This document shows positions 17,433-25,225 of a DNA stretch of 64,000 bases, in pieces. Under the pieces are notes generated by a model. That model had not been told where the DNA came from. It searched no databases and saw nothing but the letters and a program-made list of their open reading frames with translations. The translations under genes were made by a program, and so were the position numbers. Within the stretch, counting starts at the first letter, position 1; each line of letters starts with the position of its first letter. Source of the DNA: an uncultured Lachnospiraceae bacterium. GTDB taxonomy: Bacteria > Bacillota > Clostridia > Lachnospirales > Lachnospiraceae. Where the stretch lies: NCBI GenBank assembly GCA_934432885.1, contig CAKRYY010000010.1, forward strand, positions 8,079 to 72,078, in the 5' to 3' direction.

Positions 17433-18758
17433 ATGAAAAGTAAAATTGATTTTGTAAATGGAAAAACTGGCAGTAGTCTGCTGCGGATGGTATTGCCGCT
17501 GCTCGGCGCAATGCTTCTGACGATGGCTTACAATCTGGTAGACAGTCTGTGGGTGGGAAATCTGCTCGGAGAAAACGGCTATGCCGCTTTGACAAATTCG
17601 ACGGCGGTTGTATTGATTTTAAATGCGATCGCAATGGGAGCGGGAAATGGAATTGCCATTTTAATATCGCAGACCGTAGGCGCAGGCAGGGCGAAGGAGG
17701 CCGAAGAAATGACGGCAACTGCGCTTCTTATGTCCGCCGGATTTGCAGTGGGCGTAACTGCGATTCTGGAAATTTTCCTGCGCAGTATTCTTGGGGCAAT
17801 GCAGACGCCTGCGCAGCTTTTTGAAGCTGCCTATGCTTATTTGTCCGTTTATCTGCTTGGCTATGTGGCTATCTATTTGTATATGCAGTTTACAGCGATA
17901 TTCCGTGCCTATGGCGACCCGATATTTCAGATGAAGGGAATGTTATATTCCACACTGTTAAATGCAGTGTTAGACCCGCTTATGATTCATGTATGGGGAC
18001 TTAGAGGCGCAGCATGGGCGACAGTAGCTTCAGAGGTGCTCTGCCTGTTATTTGCCTTTGTTTATCACAGAAGAAAAAAACTGTTTGCGCTTCGGCTTTC
18101 CAATGCATCGGCAAAGCATATAAAACCGCTTTTATGTGATGCGATTCCGGCGGCTCTGCAAAGCTGTATGCCGGCAATCAGCTCTGCTGTCATGCTCTTT
18201 CTGGTAACGGGCTTTGGCGTAACGGCAATCGCTGCTTATGGCGTGACAAATAAGCTGGAAATTCTGCTTTTTTATCCTGCAATGGCAATGAATATGGGAC
18301 TGACGACGATTGTAGGGCAGTGCTTCGGTGCAGGAAGATGTGACCGGGCGCGGGATTATATGCGCTGTGCACTTTGGCTTGGGGGAATTTTTACGGCAGT
18401 TTTAAGCGCGGCAGTTCTGATATTTGCAGGAAATCTCAGTCTGCTTTTTGTTGCAGGCACGAAAGCGGCAGAGATTGTAGCGGGCTTCTTTAAAATTGTA
18501 AGCGTAGGCTATGTCATGTATATGCTGACGAGCTGCTTTCTTGGTGAGCTTAGCGGCTTTGGAAAACCCGGTGCAAGCATGCTGCTCTTTTTCCTTTATT
18601 ATATTGTCATCCGAATTCCGGCGGCGCTGCTTTTCGTACATGGCGGCTTTGGTTTAAATGGAATCTGGACGGCAATACTGCTCAGCCATATTGCGGCGGC
18701 GCTGTTTGCCGGTATTATAGCAGCAAAAACGGCACGGATGCAGTCCACCAAGGCGTGA
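17433..18758 (+). CDS. MATE family multidrug/metabolite efflux pump
   Basis: A 441-residue membrane protein with about twelve hydrophobic segments in two homologous halves, the MATE/NorM fold. The N-terminal LLRMVLPLLGAMLLTMAYN and the VDSLWVGNLLG segment are typical, as is the second-half repeat near IVGQCFGAGR. The family exports cationic drugs or metabolites using Na+ or H+ gradients. Operator 2 and the adjacent TetR gene point to inducible expression. The last codons form part of a hairpin that serves as terminator for the convergent typA gene. Confidence 0.9.
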   Translation: MKSKIDFVNGKTGSSLLRMVLPLLGAMLLTMAYNLVDSLWVGNLLGENGYAALTNSTAVVLILNAIAMGAGNGIAILISQTVGAGRAKEAEEMTATALLMSAGFAVGVTAILEIFLRSILGAMQTPAQLFEAAYAYLSVYLLGYVAIYLYMQFTAIFRAYGDPIFQMKGMLYSTLLNAVLDPLMIHVWGLRGAAWATVASEVLCLLFAFVYHRRKKLFALRLSNASAKHIKPLLCDAIPAALQSCMPAISSAVMLFLVTGFGVTAIAAYGVTNKLEILLFYPAMAMNMGLTTIVGQCFGAGRCDRARDYMRCALWLGGIFTAVLSAAVLIFAGNLSLLFVAGTKAAEIVAGFFKIVSVGYVMYMLTSCFLGELSGFGKPGASMLLFFLYYIVIRIPAALLFVHGGFGLNGIWTAILLSHIAAALFAGIIAAKTARMQSTKA

Positions 18759-18772
18759 GACTGACCGTGCCG
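18725..18772 (-). terminator. typA terminator overlapping the MATE coding end
   Basis: CGGCACGG (18730) pairs with CCGTGCCG (to 18772), and inner CAGTC pairs with GACTG. On the minus strand the stem is followed by GTTTTTGC, so it ends typA transcripts while lying within the last MATE codons. Confidence 0.7.
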
Positions 18773-18790
18773 CAGCATACGGAAATCAGC

Positions 18791-20623
18791 TTATGATTTT
18801 TTCATTGCAGCGCGTTTACGCAGCGTAGGGTCCAGAATCTTTTTGCGGATACGGAGGCTCTTTGGCGTGATTTCCAAAAGCTCATCTGTATCAATGAATT
18901 CAAGCGCCTGCTCCAGGCTTAAGATTCTGGGCGGCGTCAGGCGCAGTGCTTCATCTGCGCTTGAGGAACGGGTATTGGTTAAATGCTTTGCCTTACATAC
19001 GTTTAATTCAATATCCTCGCCCTTGCCGTTCTGACCGATAACCATACCGGCATAGACCTTTTCGCCGGGACCGATAAAGAGCGTGCCGCGCTCCTGTGCA
19101 TTGTACAGACCATAGGTAATGGCATCGCCCGCTTCAAAGGCAATCAGAGAGCCCTGCTTGCGGTACTGGATGTCTCCCTTGTACGGACCATAGCCGTCAA
19201 ATACGGAGTTCATAATGCCGTTGCCCTTTGTGTCTGTCATAAACTCGCCGCGATAGCCAATCAGGCCACGGGCAGGAATGGAAAATTCAAGTCTTGTATA
19301 GCCGCCGTTGATAGGCTTCATATTCTGCAGCTCGCCCTTGCGGTTGCTGAGCTTTTCGATGACAGTTCCGGAAAATTCTTCAGGAACATCGACATAGACA
19401 AGCTCCATCGGCTCTGTCTTTTTGCCATTTTCATCGGTGTGATAGAGCACCTCCGCCTTGCTGACTGCAAATTCATAGCCTTCACGGCGCATATTTTCAA
19501 TCAGGACGGACAGATGCAGCTCGCCTCTGCCGGATACCTTAAAGCTTTCGGTAGTATCGGTTTCCTCGACACGCAGGGAAACGTCCGTATTCAATTCACG
19601 GAAGAGTCTGTCGCGCAGATGACGGCTGGTAACATATTTGCCCTCCTTGCCCGCGAGGGGGGAGTCGTTGACAATAAACTGCATCGCGATTGTCGGCTCG
19701 GAAATTTTCTGGAAGGGAATCGCTTTTGGATTATCGGGTGAGCAGAGCGTATCGCCGATATGGATGTCGGAAATGCCGGAAATCGCTACGATAGAACCAA
19801 AACGGGCTTCCTTGACCTCTACCTTATTTAAACCATCAAATTCATACAGCTTGCTGACACGTACCTTCTGCAGCTTGTCCGGGTCGTGGTGGTTTACGAT
19901 GACAACGTCCTGACCAACACTGATAGAGCCATTGTCTACCTTGCCGACGCCGATACGTCCGACATATTCATTGTAATCAATGGTGCTGATAAGCATCTGC
20001 GTACCAGCGTCAGGGTCGCCGACTGGAGCCGGAATATAATTCAGGATGGTTTCAAAAAGCGGAATCATGTTATCATTTTCATTTTCAAGATCCAGCGTTG
20101 CAATGCCTTCCTTTGCGGAAGCAAATACGAAAGGACAGTCAAGCTGCTTTTCGTTGGCATCCAAGTCGATAAAGAGCTCCAGCACCTCATCGATGATTTC
20201 CTCAGGACGCGCTTCAGGACGGTCAATCTTGTTGATGCAGACGATAACCGGATGGTTAAGCTCCAGCGCTTTTTTCAGAACGAACCGTGTCTGCGGCATA
20301 ACGCCCTCGAAAGCGTCTACGACAAGGATAACACCGTTTACCATTTTAAGGACACGCTCTACCTCGCCGCCAAAGTCGGCATGACCGGGCGTATCAATGA
20401 TGTTGATTTTGGTTCCCTTATACATAACGGCAGTATTTTTGGAAAGGATGGTAATGCCTCTTTCCCGTTCAATGTCATTGGAATCCATGACGCGCTCGGC
20501 TACTTCCTGATTTTCACGGAAAACGCCGCTCTGCTTCAAAAGCTCGTCGACAAGGGTTGTTTTGCCGTGATCGACATGGGCAATGATTGCTACATTTCGT
20601 ACATCATTTCTGGTCTGTTTCAT
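18791..20623 (-). CDS. typA: Translational GTPase TypA/BipA
   Basis: A 610-residue ribosome-associated GTPase. The G1 motif AHVDHGKTT is at about 15-23, [14 protein letters not shown] is the G3 region, and [12 protein letters not shown] is the G4 region. Domains III, V and the BipA-specific C-terminal domain follow, with [20 protein letters not shown] and RKGELQNM. It supports ribosome assembly and growth at low temperature or stress. It is a single-gene minus-strand unit with its own promoter and terminator, and GGAGGAG lies just before the start. Confidence 0.95.
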   Translation of the reverse strand: MKQTRNDVRNVAIIAHVDHGKTTLVDELLKQSGVFRENQEVAERVMDSNDIERERGITILSKNTAVMYKGTKINIIDTPGHADFGGEVERVLKMVNGVILVVDAFEGVMPQTRFVLKKALELNHPVIVCINKIDRPEARPEEIIDEVLELFIDLDANEKQLDCPFVFASAKEGIATLDLENENDNMIPLFETILNYIPAPVGDPDAGTQMLISTIDYNEYVGRIGVGKVDNGSISVGQDVVIVNHHDPDKLQKVRVSKLYEFDGLNKVEVKEARFGSIVAISGISDIHIGDTLCSPDNPKAIPFQKISEPTIAMQFIVNDSPLAGKEGKYVTSRHLRDRLFRELNTDVSLRVEETDTTESFKVSGRGELHLSVLIENMRREGYEFAVSKAEVLYHTDENGKKTEPMELVYVDVPEEFSGTVIEKLSNRKGELQNMKPINGGYTRLEFSIPARGLIGYRGEFMTDTKGNGIMNSVFDGYGPYKGDIQYRKQGSLIAFEAGDAITYGLYNAQERGTLFIGPGEKVYAGMVIGQNGKGEDIELNVCKAKHLTNTRSSSADEALRLTPPRILSLEQALEFIDTDELLEITPKSLRIRKKILDPTLRKRAAMKKS

Positions 20624-20712
20624 AATCTCCTCCGATCCGCCAGTCTGCGGATATGGTGCAAGCTGGAAAGTCAGCTCCCATTCTTTTATTAAAATTGCTT
20701 CAAAACCTTATT

Positions 20713-20741
20713 ATTATAGCATTTCAAAAAAAATCTTGCAA
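20713..20741 (-). promoter_or_regulatory. typA promoter
   Basis: On the minus strand TTGCAA (20741-20736) and TATAAT (20718-20713) are 17 bp apart. A TGC just before the -10 makes it an extended -10 promoter. Confidence 0.75.
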
Positions 20742-20893
20742 GCATTGTGTAAAAGGATGAAAATGCAGTGCCAGATTTCGCCAGCGGACTGTCGAAACCT
20801 GCGATATTCCCGTGTTCTAGGAATGGAATCCACTCATATACATAGTAGTACATTACTGGAAAAAATTCTTAGATGTAAGAAGGGAGAACAAAG

Positions 20894-21529
20894 ATGACAG
20901 ATAAGGTAATTGAAAACAACCAGGTGACAATCATGGGCGAGGTAGTCGGAGAATTTGCGTTCAGCCATGAAATTTTCGGAGAAGGCTTTTACATGATTGA
21001 TGTTGAGGTGGCAAGGCTGAGTGAGTCCTTCGATGTGATTCCGGTTATGGTATCGGAGCGCTTGCTTGACGTAAATGCTGATTATAGGGGAAAATTCCTG
21101 TGCATCACAGGACAGTTCCGCTCCTATAACAGACATGAGGAAAAGAAAAATAAGCTTGTGCTGTCAGTATTCGCCAGAGAAATTGAATTTCTGGATGAAA
21201 TCGAGGAGAGCGCAAGGACAAATCAGATTTACCTGGATGGATTTATCTGTAAGGAACCGATTTACCGTAAAACACCGCTTGGCAGGGAAATCGCAGACCT
21301 TTTGCTTGCGGTCAACAGACCGTATGGGAAAAGTGATTACATACCCTGCATCTGCTGGGGAAGAAATGCCAGATATGTGAGTAACTTTGAAGTCGGCGCA
21401 AGATGCCTTGTATGGGGCAGAATCCAGAGCCGTGAATACATGAAGAAAATATCGGAGGATATGACGGAAAAGAGGGTTGCCTACGAGGTATCGGTCAGCA
21501 AATTAGAGCTTGCACAGGAAGAGGAGTAA
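20894..21529 (+). CDS. Single-stranded DNA-binding-like protein with two OB-type segments
   Basis: A 211-residue protein. The opening NNQVTIMGEVVGEFAFSHE and later ITGQFRSYNRHEEKKNKLVL look like an SSB oligonucleotide-binding fold. A second similar segment follows: IYLDGFICKEPIYRKTPLGR, then CICWGRNARY and CLVWGRIQSRE. Ordinary SSB is one OB fold with an acidic tip; here the two units are fused and only EEE ends the chain. This type occurs in Clostridia beside true SSB. DNA binding is inferred. GAAGGGAG precedes the ATG. Confidence 0.7.
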   Translation: MTDKVIENNQVTIMGEVVGEFAFSHEIFGEGFYMIDVEVARLSESFDVIPVMVSERLLDVNADYRGKFLCITGQFRSYNRHEEKKNKLVLSVFAREIEFLDEIEESARTNQIYLDGFICKEPIYRKTPLGREIADLLLAVNRPYGKSDYIPCICWGRNARYVSNFEVGARCLVWGRIQSREYMKKISEDMTEKRVAYEVSVSKLELAQEEE

Positions 21530-21626
21530 GGACGGATACTGCTTTTGGTTGCGCTTTGATAAGGGATATGGTATGCTTCATAAAGAATTCTGGAAGATTT
21601 CGGAAGAGTTACCTACAGGAGGAGAT

Positions 21627-22124
21627 ATGGAGCAGGGCAAAATATGTATATACAGCGGTGACGGGCATGGAAAATCACCCGCAGCGCTTGGAAAGGCGCT
21701 TCAGGCTGCCAGTCAGGGCAGACAGGTAGTCATCATCCAGTTTATGAAGGGAAAAGGGCTGCAGGAGAGCGAATTTCTGAAACGGCTGGAGCCGGAGATT
21801 AAGTTTTTCCGTTTTGAAAAATCAGAGGAGGATTTTCTGCAGCTCCCCATAGAGCGTCAGAAGGAAGAAATCCAAAATATCAAAAACGGTCTGAACTATG
21901 CCAAAAAGGTACTGTATACAGGAGAGTGTGACCTGTTGATTCTGGATGAGGTCTTAGGGCTTCTGGACAATGACATCATAACGCCGGAGGATTTGAAAAC
22001 GCTTCTTAGCGCACGCGCGCAGGAAACGACGGTTATTATGACGGGAATCCAGTTAAAGGATGAAATTTGCGCACTGGCAGACGAGGTATCCAGAATTGAA
22101 ACACTTAAGTTTAAGGTGTTTTAA
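21627..22124 (+). CDS. CobA/CobO-like corrinoid adenosyltransferase family ATPase
   Basis: A 165-residue P-loop protein. The loop reads GDGHGKSPAALGKALQA, where the family usually has GxGKGKTTAA. QFMKGKG and a Walker B-like LLILDEVLGLLDN also match the CobA/BtuR family, which adenosylates cobalamin precursors. The Ser and Pro after the P-loop lysine are unusual, so enzymatic activity as CobA is uncertain. ATG 21627 has ACAGGAGGAG directly upstream; a longer reading starting at 21510 overlaps the previous gene and lacks such a site. No other cobalamin gene lies nearby. Confidence 0.7.
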   Translation: MEQGKICIYSGDGHGKSPAALGKALQAASQGRQVVIIQFMKGKGLQESEFLKRLEPEIKFFRFEKSEEDFLQLPIERQKEEIQNIKNGLNYAKKVLYTGECDLLILDEVLGLLDNDIITPEDLKTLLSARAQETTVIMTGIQLKDEICALADEVSRIETLKFKVF

Positions 22125-22133
22125 GTGCAGACA

Positions 22134-22162
22134 TTGACAAGAGTGTATCTGTCTGCTATGAT
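22134..22162 (+). promoter_or_regulatory. Promoter of the dapA lysine-riboswitch transcript
   Basis: TTGACA (22134-22139) and TATGAT (22157-22162) are separated by 17 bp, about 25 bp before the riboswitch. Confidence 0.85.
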
Positions 22163-22186
22163 AATTTTGTTAAGGAATTATAAAGA

Positions 22187-22355
22187 AAGTGATAGAGGTT
22201 GCATATTTCATGAGTAATGCTCCGGATGTGTCAGGCACAGACGAAGGGGCAGGAAAGGGGACTATGCCGAAAGATAGGATTTCCATGAGCATTTTATCTT
22301 GGGCGTGCATCGAAGAGGTGTACGACTGTCATCTAATCAAGGATGGGGCGCTATC
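22187..22355 (+). promoter_or_regulatory. Lysine riboswitch (L box)
   Basis: The leader contains the conserved core order of the lysine riboswitch: GTGATAGAGGTTGCA, ATGAGTAATGC, a GAAGGGGCAGGAAAGGGG region, CTATGCCGAAAGATAGG, TTGGGCGTGCATCGAAGAGG, and a closing GGGGCGCTATC. It is followed by a terminator hairpin at 22371-22404. When lysine binds, termination before dapA is expected. The 348-bp gap from 22125 to 22472 is fully explained by promoter, riboswitch and terminator. Confidence 0.93.
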
Positions 22356-22370
22356 GAATTTTAGAAGCTT

Positions 22371-22404
22371 AAACCGGCTCGCCCTATTGGAGAGTCGGTT
22401 TTTT
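22371..22404 (+). terminator. Riboswitch-controlled terminator before dapA
   Basis: AACCGGCTC pairs (one wobble) with GAGTCGGTT, followed by six T residues. It is the expression platform of the lysine riboswitch. Confidence 0.85.
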
Positions 22405-22472
22405 GTATAATAGAAAAAATTCCATTGTACAAAAACTCTTTTTGCCCCGTAATGTGAAAAGGAGGAAAAAAT

Positions 22473-23357
22473 ATGGCAGTATTTAAAGGCGCAGGTGTCG
22501 CAATCATCACACCGTTTCATGAGGACGGTTCCGTAAACTATGAGGTGTTTGCACAGCAGATTGATTATCAGATTGAGAATGGAACGGATGCAATCATTGT
22601 ATGTGGAACGACCGGCGAGGCGGCAACGCTTTCCCATGAGGAGCATCTTGATGTAATCCGTTACTGCGTAAAGCATGTGGCTGGCAGGATTCCGGTTATA
22701 GCAGGTACTGGCTCCAACTGCACGGAAACGGCAATCTATTTGTCCACAGAAGCGGAGAAGGCTGGCGTTGACGGACTTTTAGTGGTGACACCGTACTATA
22801 ATAAGGCGACACAGAAGGGACTTTACAATCATTTTAAGGCGGTTGCTGATTCGGTATCCCTTCCGATTATTCTTTACAATGTGCCGAGCCGCACCGGCTT
22901 AAACATTGCGCCGGATACACTGATTAAGCTGTGCCGCGATGTGAAAAATATCGTCGGCGTAAAGGAAGCCTCCGGCAATATTTCACAGGTTGCAAAGATT
23001 ATGTCGATGGCGGATGGCTGCGTGGATTTGTATTCAGGCAATGACGACCAGATTGTACCGCTGCTTTCCCTTGGCGGAATCGGCGTTATCTCTGTGCTTT
23101 CCAACGTTGCGCCCAGACAGACGCATGATATATGCCAGAAATTCTTTGATGGCGACGTTGCAGGAAGCTGTAAGCTCCAGCTTGAGGCTCTGCCTTTAGT
23201 TGACGCGCTGTTTTGTGAAGTAAATCCGATTCCGGTAAAGACCGCCGTTAATCTTCAGGGCAGAGAAGCGGGACCGATGCGTATGCCGCTTTCTGAAATG
23301 GAGCCTGAACATGTAAAGGTTCTGGAAGCTGCTATGAAGGGTTTTGGTGTATTATAG
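22473..23357 (+). CDS. dapA: 4-Hydroxy-tetrahydrodipicolinate synthase
   Basis: A 294-residue class I aldolase-fold enzyme condensing pyruvate with aspartate semialdehyde, the branch point to diaminopimelate and lysine. CGTTGEAATLS is the substrate-binding loop, VTPYYNKATQ carries the proton-relay Tyr, LYNVPSRTG follows, and the Schiff-base Lys is in VGVKEASGN (about residue 163). AAAGGAGG precedes the ATG. The upstream lysine riboswitch shows end-product control. dapB lies 1.1 kb downstream after two small membrane protein genes. Confidence 0.96.
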   Translation: MAVFKGAGVAIITPFHEDGSVNYEVFAQQIDYQIENGTDAIIVCGTTGEAATLSHEEHLDVIRYCVKHVAGRIPVIAGTGSNCTETAIYLSTEAEKAGVDGLLVVTPYYNKATQKGLYNHFKAVADSVSLPIILYNVPSRTGLNIAPDTLIKLCRDVKNIVGVKEASGNISQVAKIMSMADGCVDLYSGNDDQIVPLLSLGGIGVISVLSNVAPRQTHDICQKFFDGDVAGSCKLQLEALPLVDALFCEVNPIPVKTAVNLQGREAGPMRMPLSEMEPEHVKVLEAAMKGFGVL

Positions 23358-23396
23358 AACTTTGGTACCAATGTACGCTAAAACGCCGGAAGTTGC

Positions 23397-23425
23397 TTGT
23401 GTTTCACTTTTTCCTGAGATATAAT
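23397..23425 (+). promoter_or_regulatory. Promoter of the small membrane protein genes
   Basis: TTGTGT (23397-23402) and TATAAT (23420-23425) are 17 bp apart, about 60 bp before the ATG at 23487. Confidence 0.65.
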
Positions 23426-23486
23426 TGCATTGTGTGCAAAAAGCACGAACAATACTTTATACTTTATGAGGAAAAGGAGATATGGG

Positions 23487-23966
23487 ATGAATGAATGGAC
23501 AGTGAAGGATGTAAATGGCATTGAGCATAAGATTGGCTGCAAATTAAAGGCGGGCGGTCCTCAGGTTTTTGTGGATGGCAATACCTATAAGGCAAAATCC
23601 AGCAACTGGTTTGTCAATGTAATTGATTATGCGGTTGATCTGCCTGGAACGAACTGCCACGTTGTTATGATTGGCAAAAAGGCAAGACTTGCAGTAAATG
23701 GAATATATCTTGACAATGGCGAGCGTTATGAGCCGGTATCAAGCGTTCCTGCATGGGTATGGGTGCTGGTTGCACTCAGCGTAATCGGTGGCTGGTTCTT
23801 TGGCGGAATCCTTTGCCTGGCAGTCGGTGCAGCTCTCAGTACTGTATACATCACAGGCGCATTGCAGAAGAATAACAAAAAGGTTATTCTTGCGTTTGTA
23901 GCATTCATTGTCATCGCTTTGATTCTCTTTGGACTGCAGGTAGTCCTTCTGGGTGCTACTTCATAA
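23487..23966 (+). CDS. Small membrane protein of unknown function
   Basis: A 159-residue protein with a soluble beta-rich N-terminal half (about 1-85, including GCKLKAGGPQVFVDG) and about three membrane helices from residue 88 onward. I do not recognise a family. AAAAGGAG lies upstream of ATG 23487, which is preferred over a longer reading from 23430. It is followed after 15 bp by a DUF4190-like gene, so the two are probably cotranscribed from the promoter at 23397. No link to the flanking dap genes is evident. Confidence 0.7.
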   Translation: MNEWTVKDVNGIEHKIGCKLKAGGPQVFVDGNTYKAKSSNWFVNVIDYAVDLPGTNCHVVMIGKKARLAVNGIYLDNGERYEPVSSVPAWVWVLVALSVIGGWFFGGILCLAVGAALSTVYITGALQKNNKKVILAFVAFIVIALILFGLQVVLLGATS

Positions 23967-23981
23967 AAGGAGCCGGTTATC

Positions 23982-24329
23982 GTGGAAAGAGAAGAATATG
24001 GATATACGCAGAATGTGGCAGATACCAAAAGCGCCCCACAGGCGCAGGCTGGCAGTTATTATACCAGTCAGGTTGTAGTATCTGACGCCATACCAAAGAA
24101 AAATGGCTCTTTTGCAGTGGGCAGTCTTGTGTGTGGCGTACTCGGATTACTGGCATGCTGGGCAGTTCCGGGGGCAATCTGTAGCATCATTGGAATTATT
24201 TTAGGAATTATAAGTCTGGCGAAGGGCAGACCGCAGAAGGGTATGGCGATTGGAGGAATCGTGATGTCCTCTCTGGCGCTTTTACTCAGCTTTTCGCTTC
24301 TGTTTCTGTTTATTCTGATTGAGGGATAG
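23982..24329 (+). CDS. DUF4190-like small membrane protein
   Basis: A 115-residue protein with a GTG start preceded by AAAAGGAG. An N-terminal polar stretch of about 45 residues leads to two membrane helices with GSLVCGVLGLLACW and IIGIILGIISLAKG, then GMAIGGIVMSSLALLLS, the pattern of DUF4190 domains. The function of the family is unknown. A weak terminator-like hairpin follows. Confidence 0.75.
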   Translation: MEREEYGYTQNVADTKSAPQAQAGSYYTSQVVVSDAIPKKNGSFAVGSLVCGVLGLLACWAVPGAICSIIGIILGIISLAKGRPQKGMAIGGIVMSSLALLLSFSLLFLFILIEG

Positions 24330-24351
24330 GACAGGAAGGAGAATGGCAATC

Positions 24352-24386
24352 AAAAAAATGCTCTGGCAGTAGTCGGAGCGTTTTTT
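24352..24386 (+). terminator. Imperfect terminator
   Basis: A run of seven A residues and GCTCTG pair imperfectly with CGGAGC and a run of six T residues. It separates the small membrane genes from dapB. Confidence 0.6.
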
Positions 24387-24441
24387 GATACAGTAAGAAA
24401 ATTTATTAAGACCTTATATTTAAGAATAGGAGAAAGCAAAG

Positions 24442-25200
24442 ATGACAAGAATCATAATGCACGGCTGCAATGGCCGTATGGGACAGTTTATTACACGTCT
24501 GGCAGAAAAAGAGGCGGATATGGAAATCGTGGCAGGTGTAGATGTTTCGAATCATATTCAAAACGAATATCCTGTATTTAGCAGCATTGCAGACTGTGAT
24601 GTAGAGGCGGATGTCGTGATTGATTTTGCTTCTGCAAAGGCAGTGGATGCGCTGCTTGCTTACTGCGTGGCAAAGAAGCTTCCCTGTGTGCTCTGTACAA
24701 CAGGACTTAGTGAGGAACAGCTCAAAAAGGTAAAAGAGGCTTCCGGGGAAACGGCGGTTTTAAAATCTGCAAATATGTCAATGGGCATCAACCTTCTGTT
24801 AAAGCTGCTGCGCGAGGCGGCACCGGTGCTGGCGGCTGCGGGCTTTGACATTGAAATCGTAGAGAAGCATCATAACCAGAAGCTGGATGCACCCAGCGGT
24901 ACAGCAGTTGCGCTGGCGGATGCAGTCAACGGTGCTTTGAATAATGCTTATGAATATGTCTATGACAGAAGCACAAGAAGAGAGGTACGCCCGCAGAAGG
25001 AAATCGGTATTTCAGCGGTGCGCGGCGGTACGATTGTCGGAGACCATGATGTGATTTTTGCAGGAACGGACGAGGTCATTACATTTTCCCACCGTGCATA
25101 TTCCAGAGAGGTATTTGCGAAAGGTGCACTTCTGGCAGCAAAATTCCTTGCAGGAAAGCCTGCCGGATATTATGACATGAGCGATGTGATTGAGGGGTAA
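24442..25200 (+). CDS. dapB: 4-Hydroxy-tetrahydrodipicolinate reductase
   Basis: A 252-residue NAD(P)H-dependent reductase, the step after dapA. The Rossmann motif GCNGRMGQ is at about 8-15. The conserved active-site segment EKHHNQKLDAPSGTA (about 150-164) holds the catalytic His and Lys. The late segment ISAVRGGTIVGDHDV is also typical. GAATAGGAG precedes the start. The TAA overlaps nothing, but the fbp start lies 25 bp downstream. A distinct promoter is not obvious. Confidence 0.95.
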   Translation: MTRIIMHGCNGRMGQFITRLAEKEADMEIVAGVDVSNHIQNEYPVFSSIADCDVEADVVIDFASAKAVDALLAYCVAKKLPCVLCTTGLSEEQLKKVKEASGETAVLKSANMSMGINLLLKLLREAAPVLAAAGFDIEIVEKHHNQKLDAPSGTAVALADAVNGALNNAYEYVYDRSTRREVRPQKEIGISAVRGGTIVGDHDVIFAGTDEVITFSHRAYSREVFAKGALLAAKFLAGKPAGYYDMSDVIEG

Positions 25201-25225
25201 GGAACTGCCCCGGAAGGAAAAAAGA

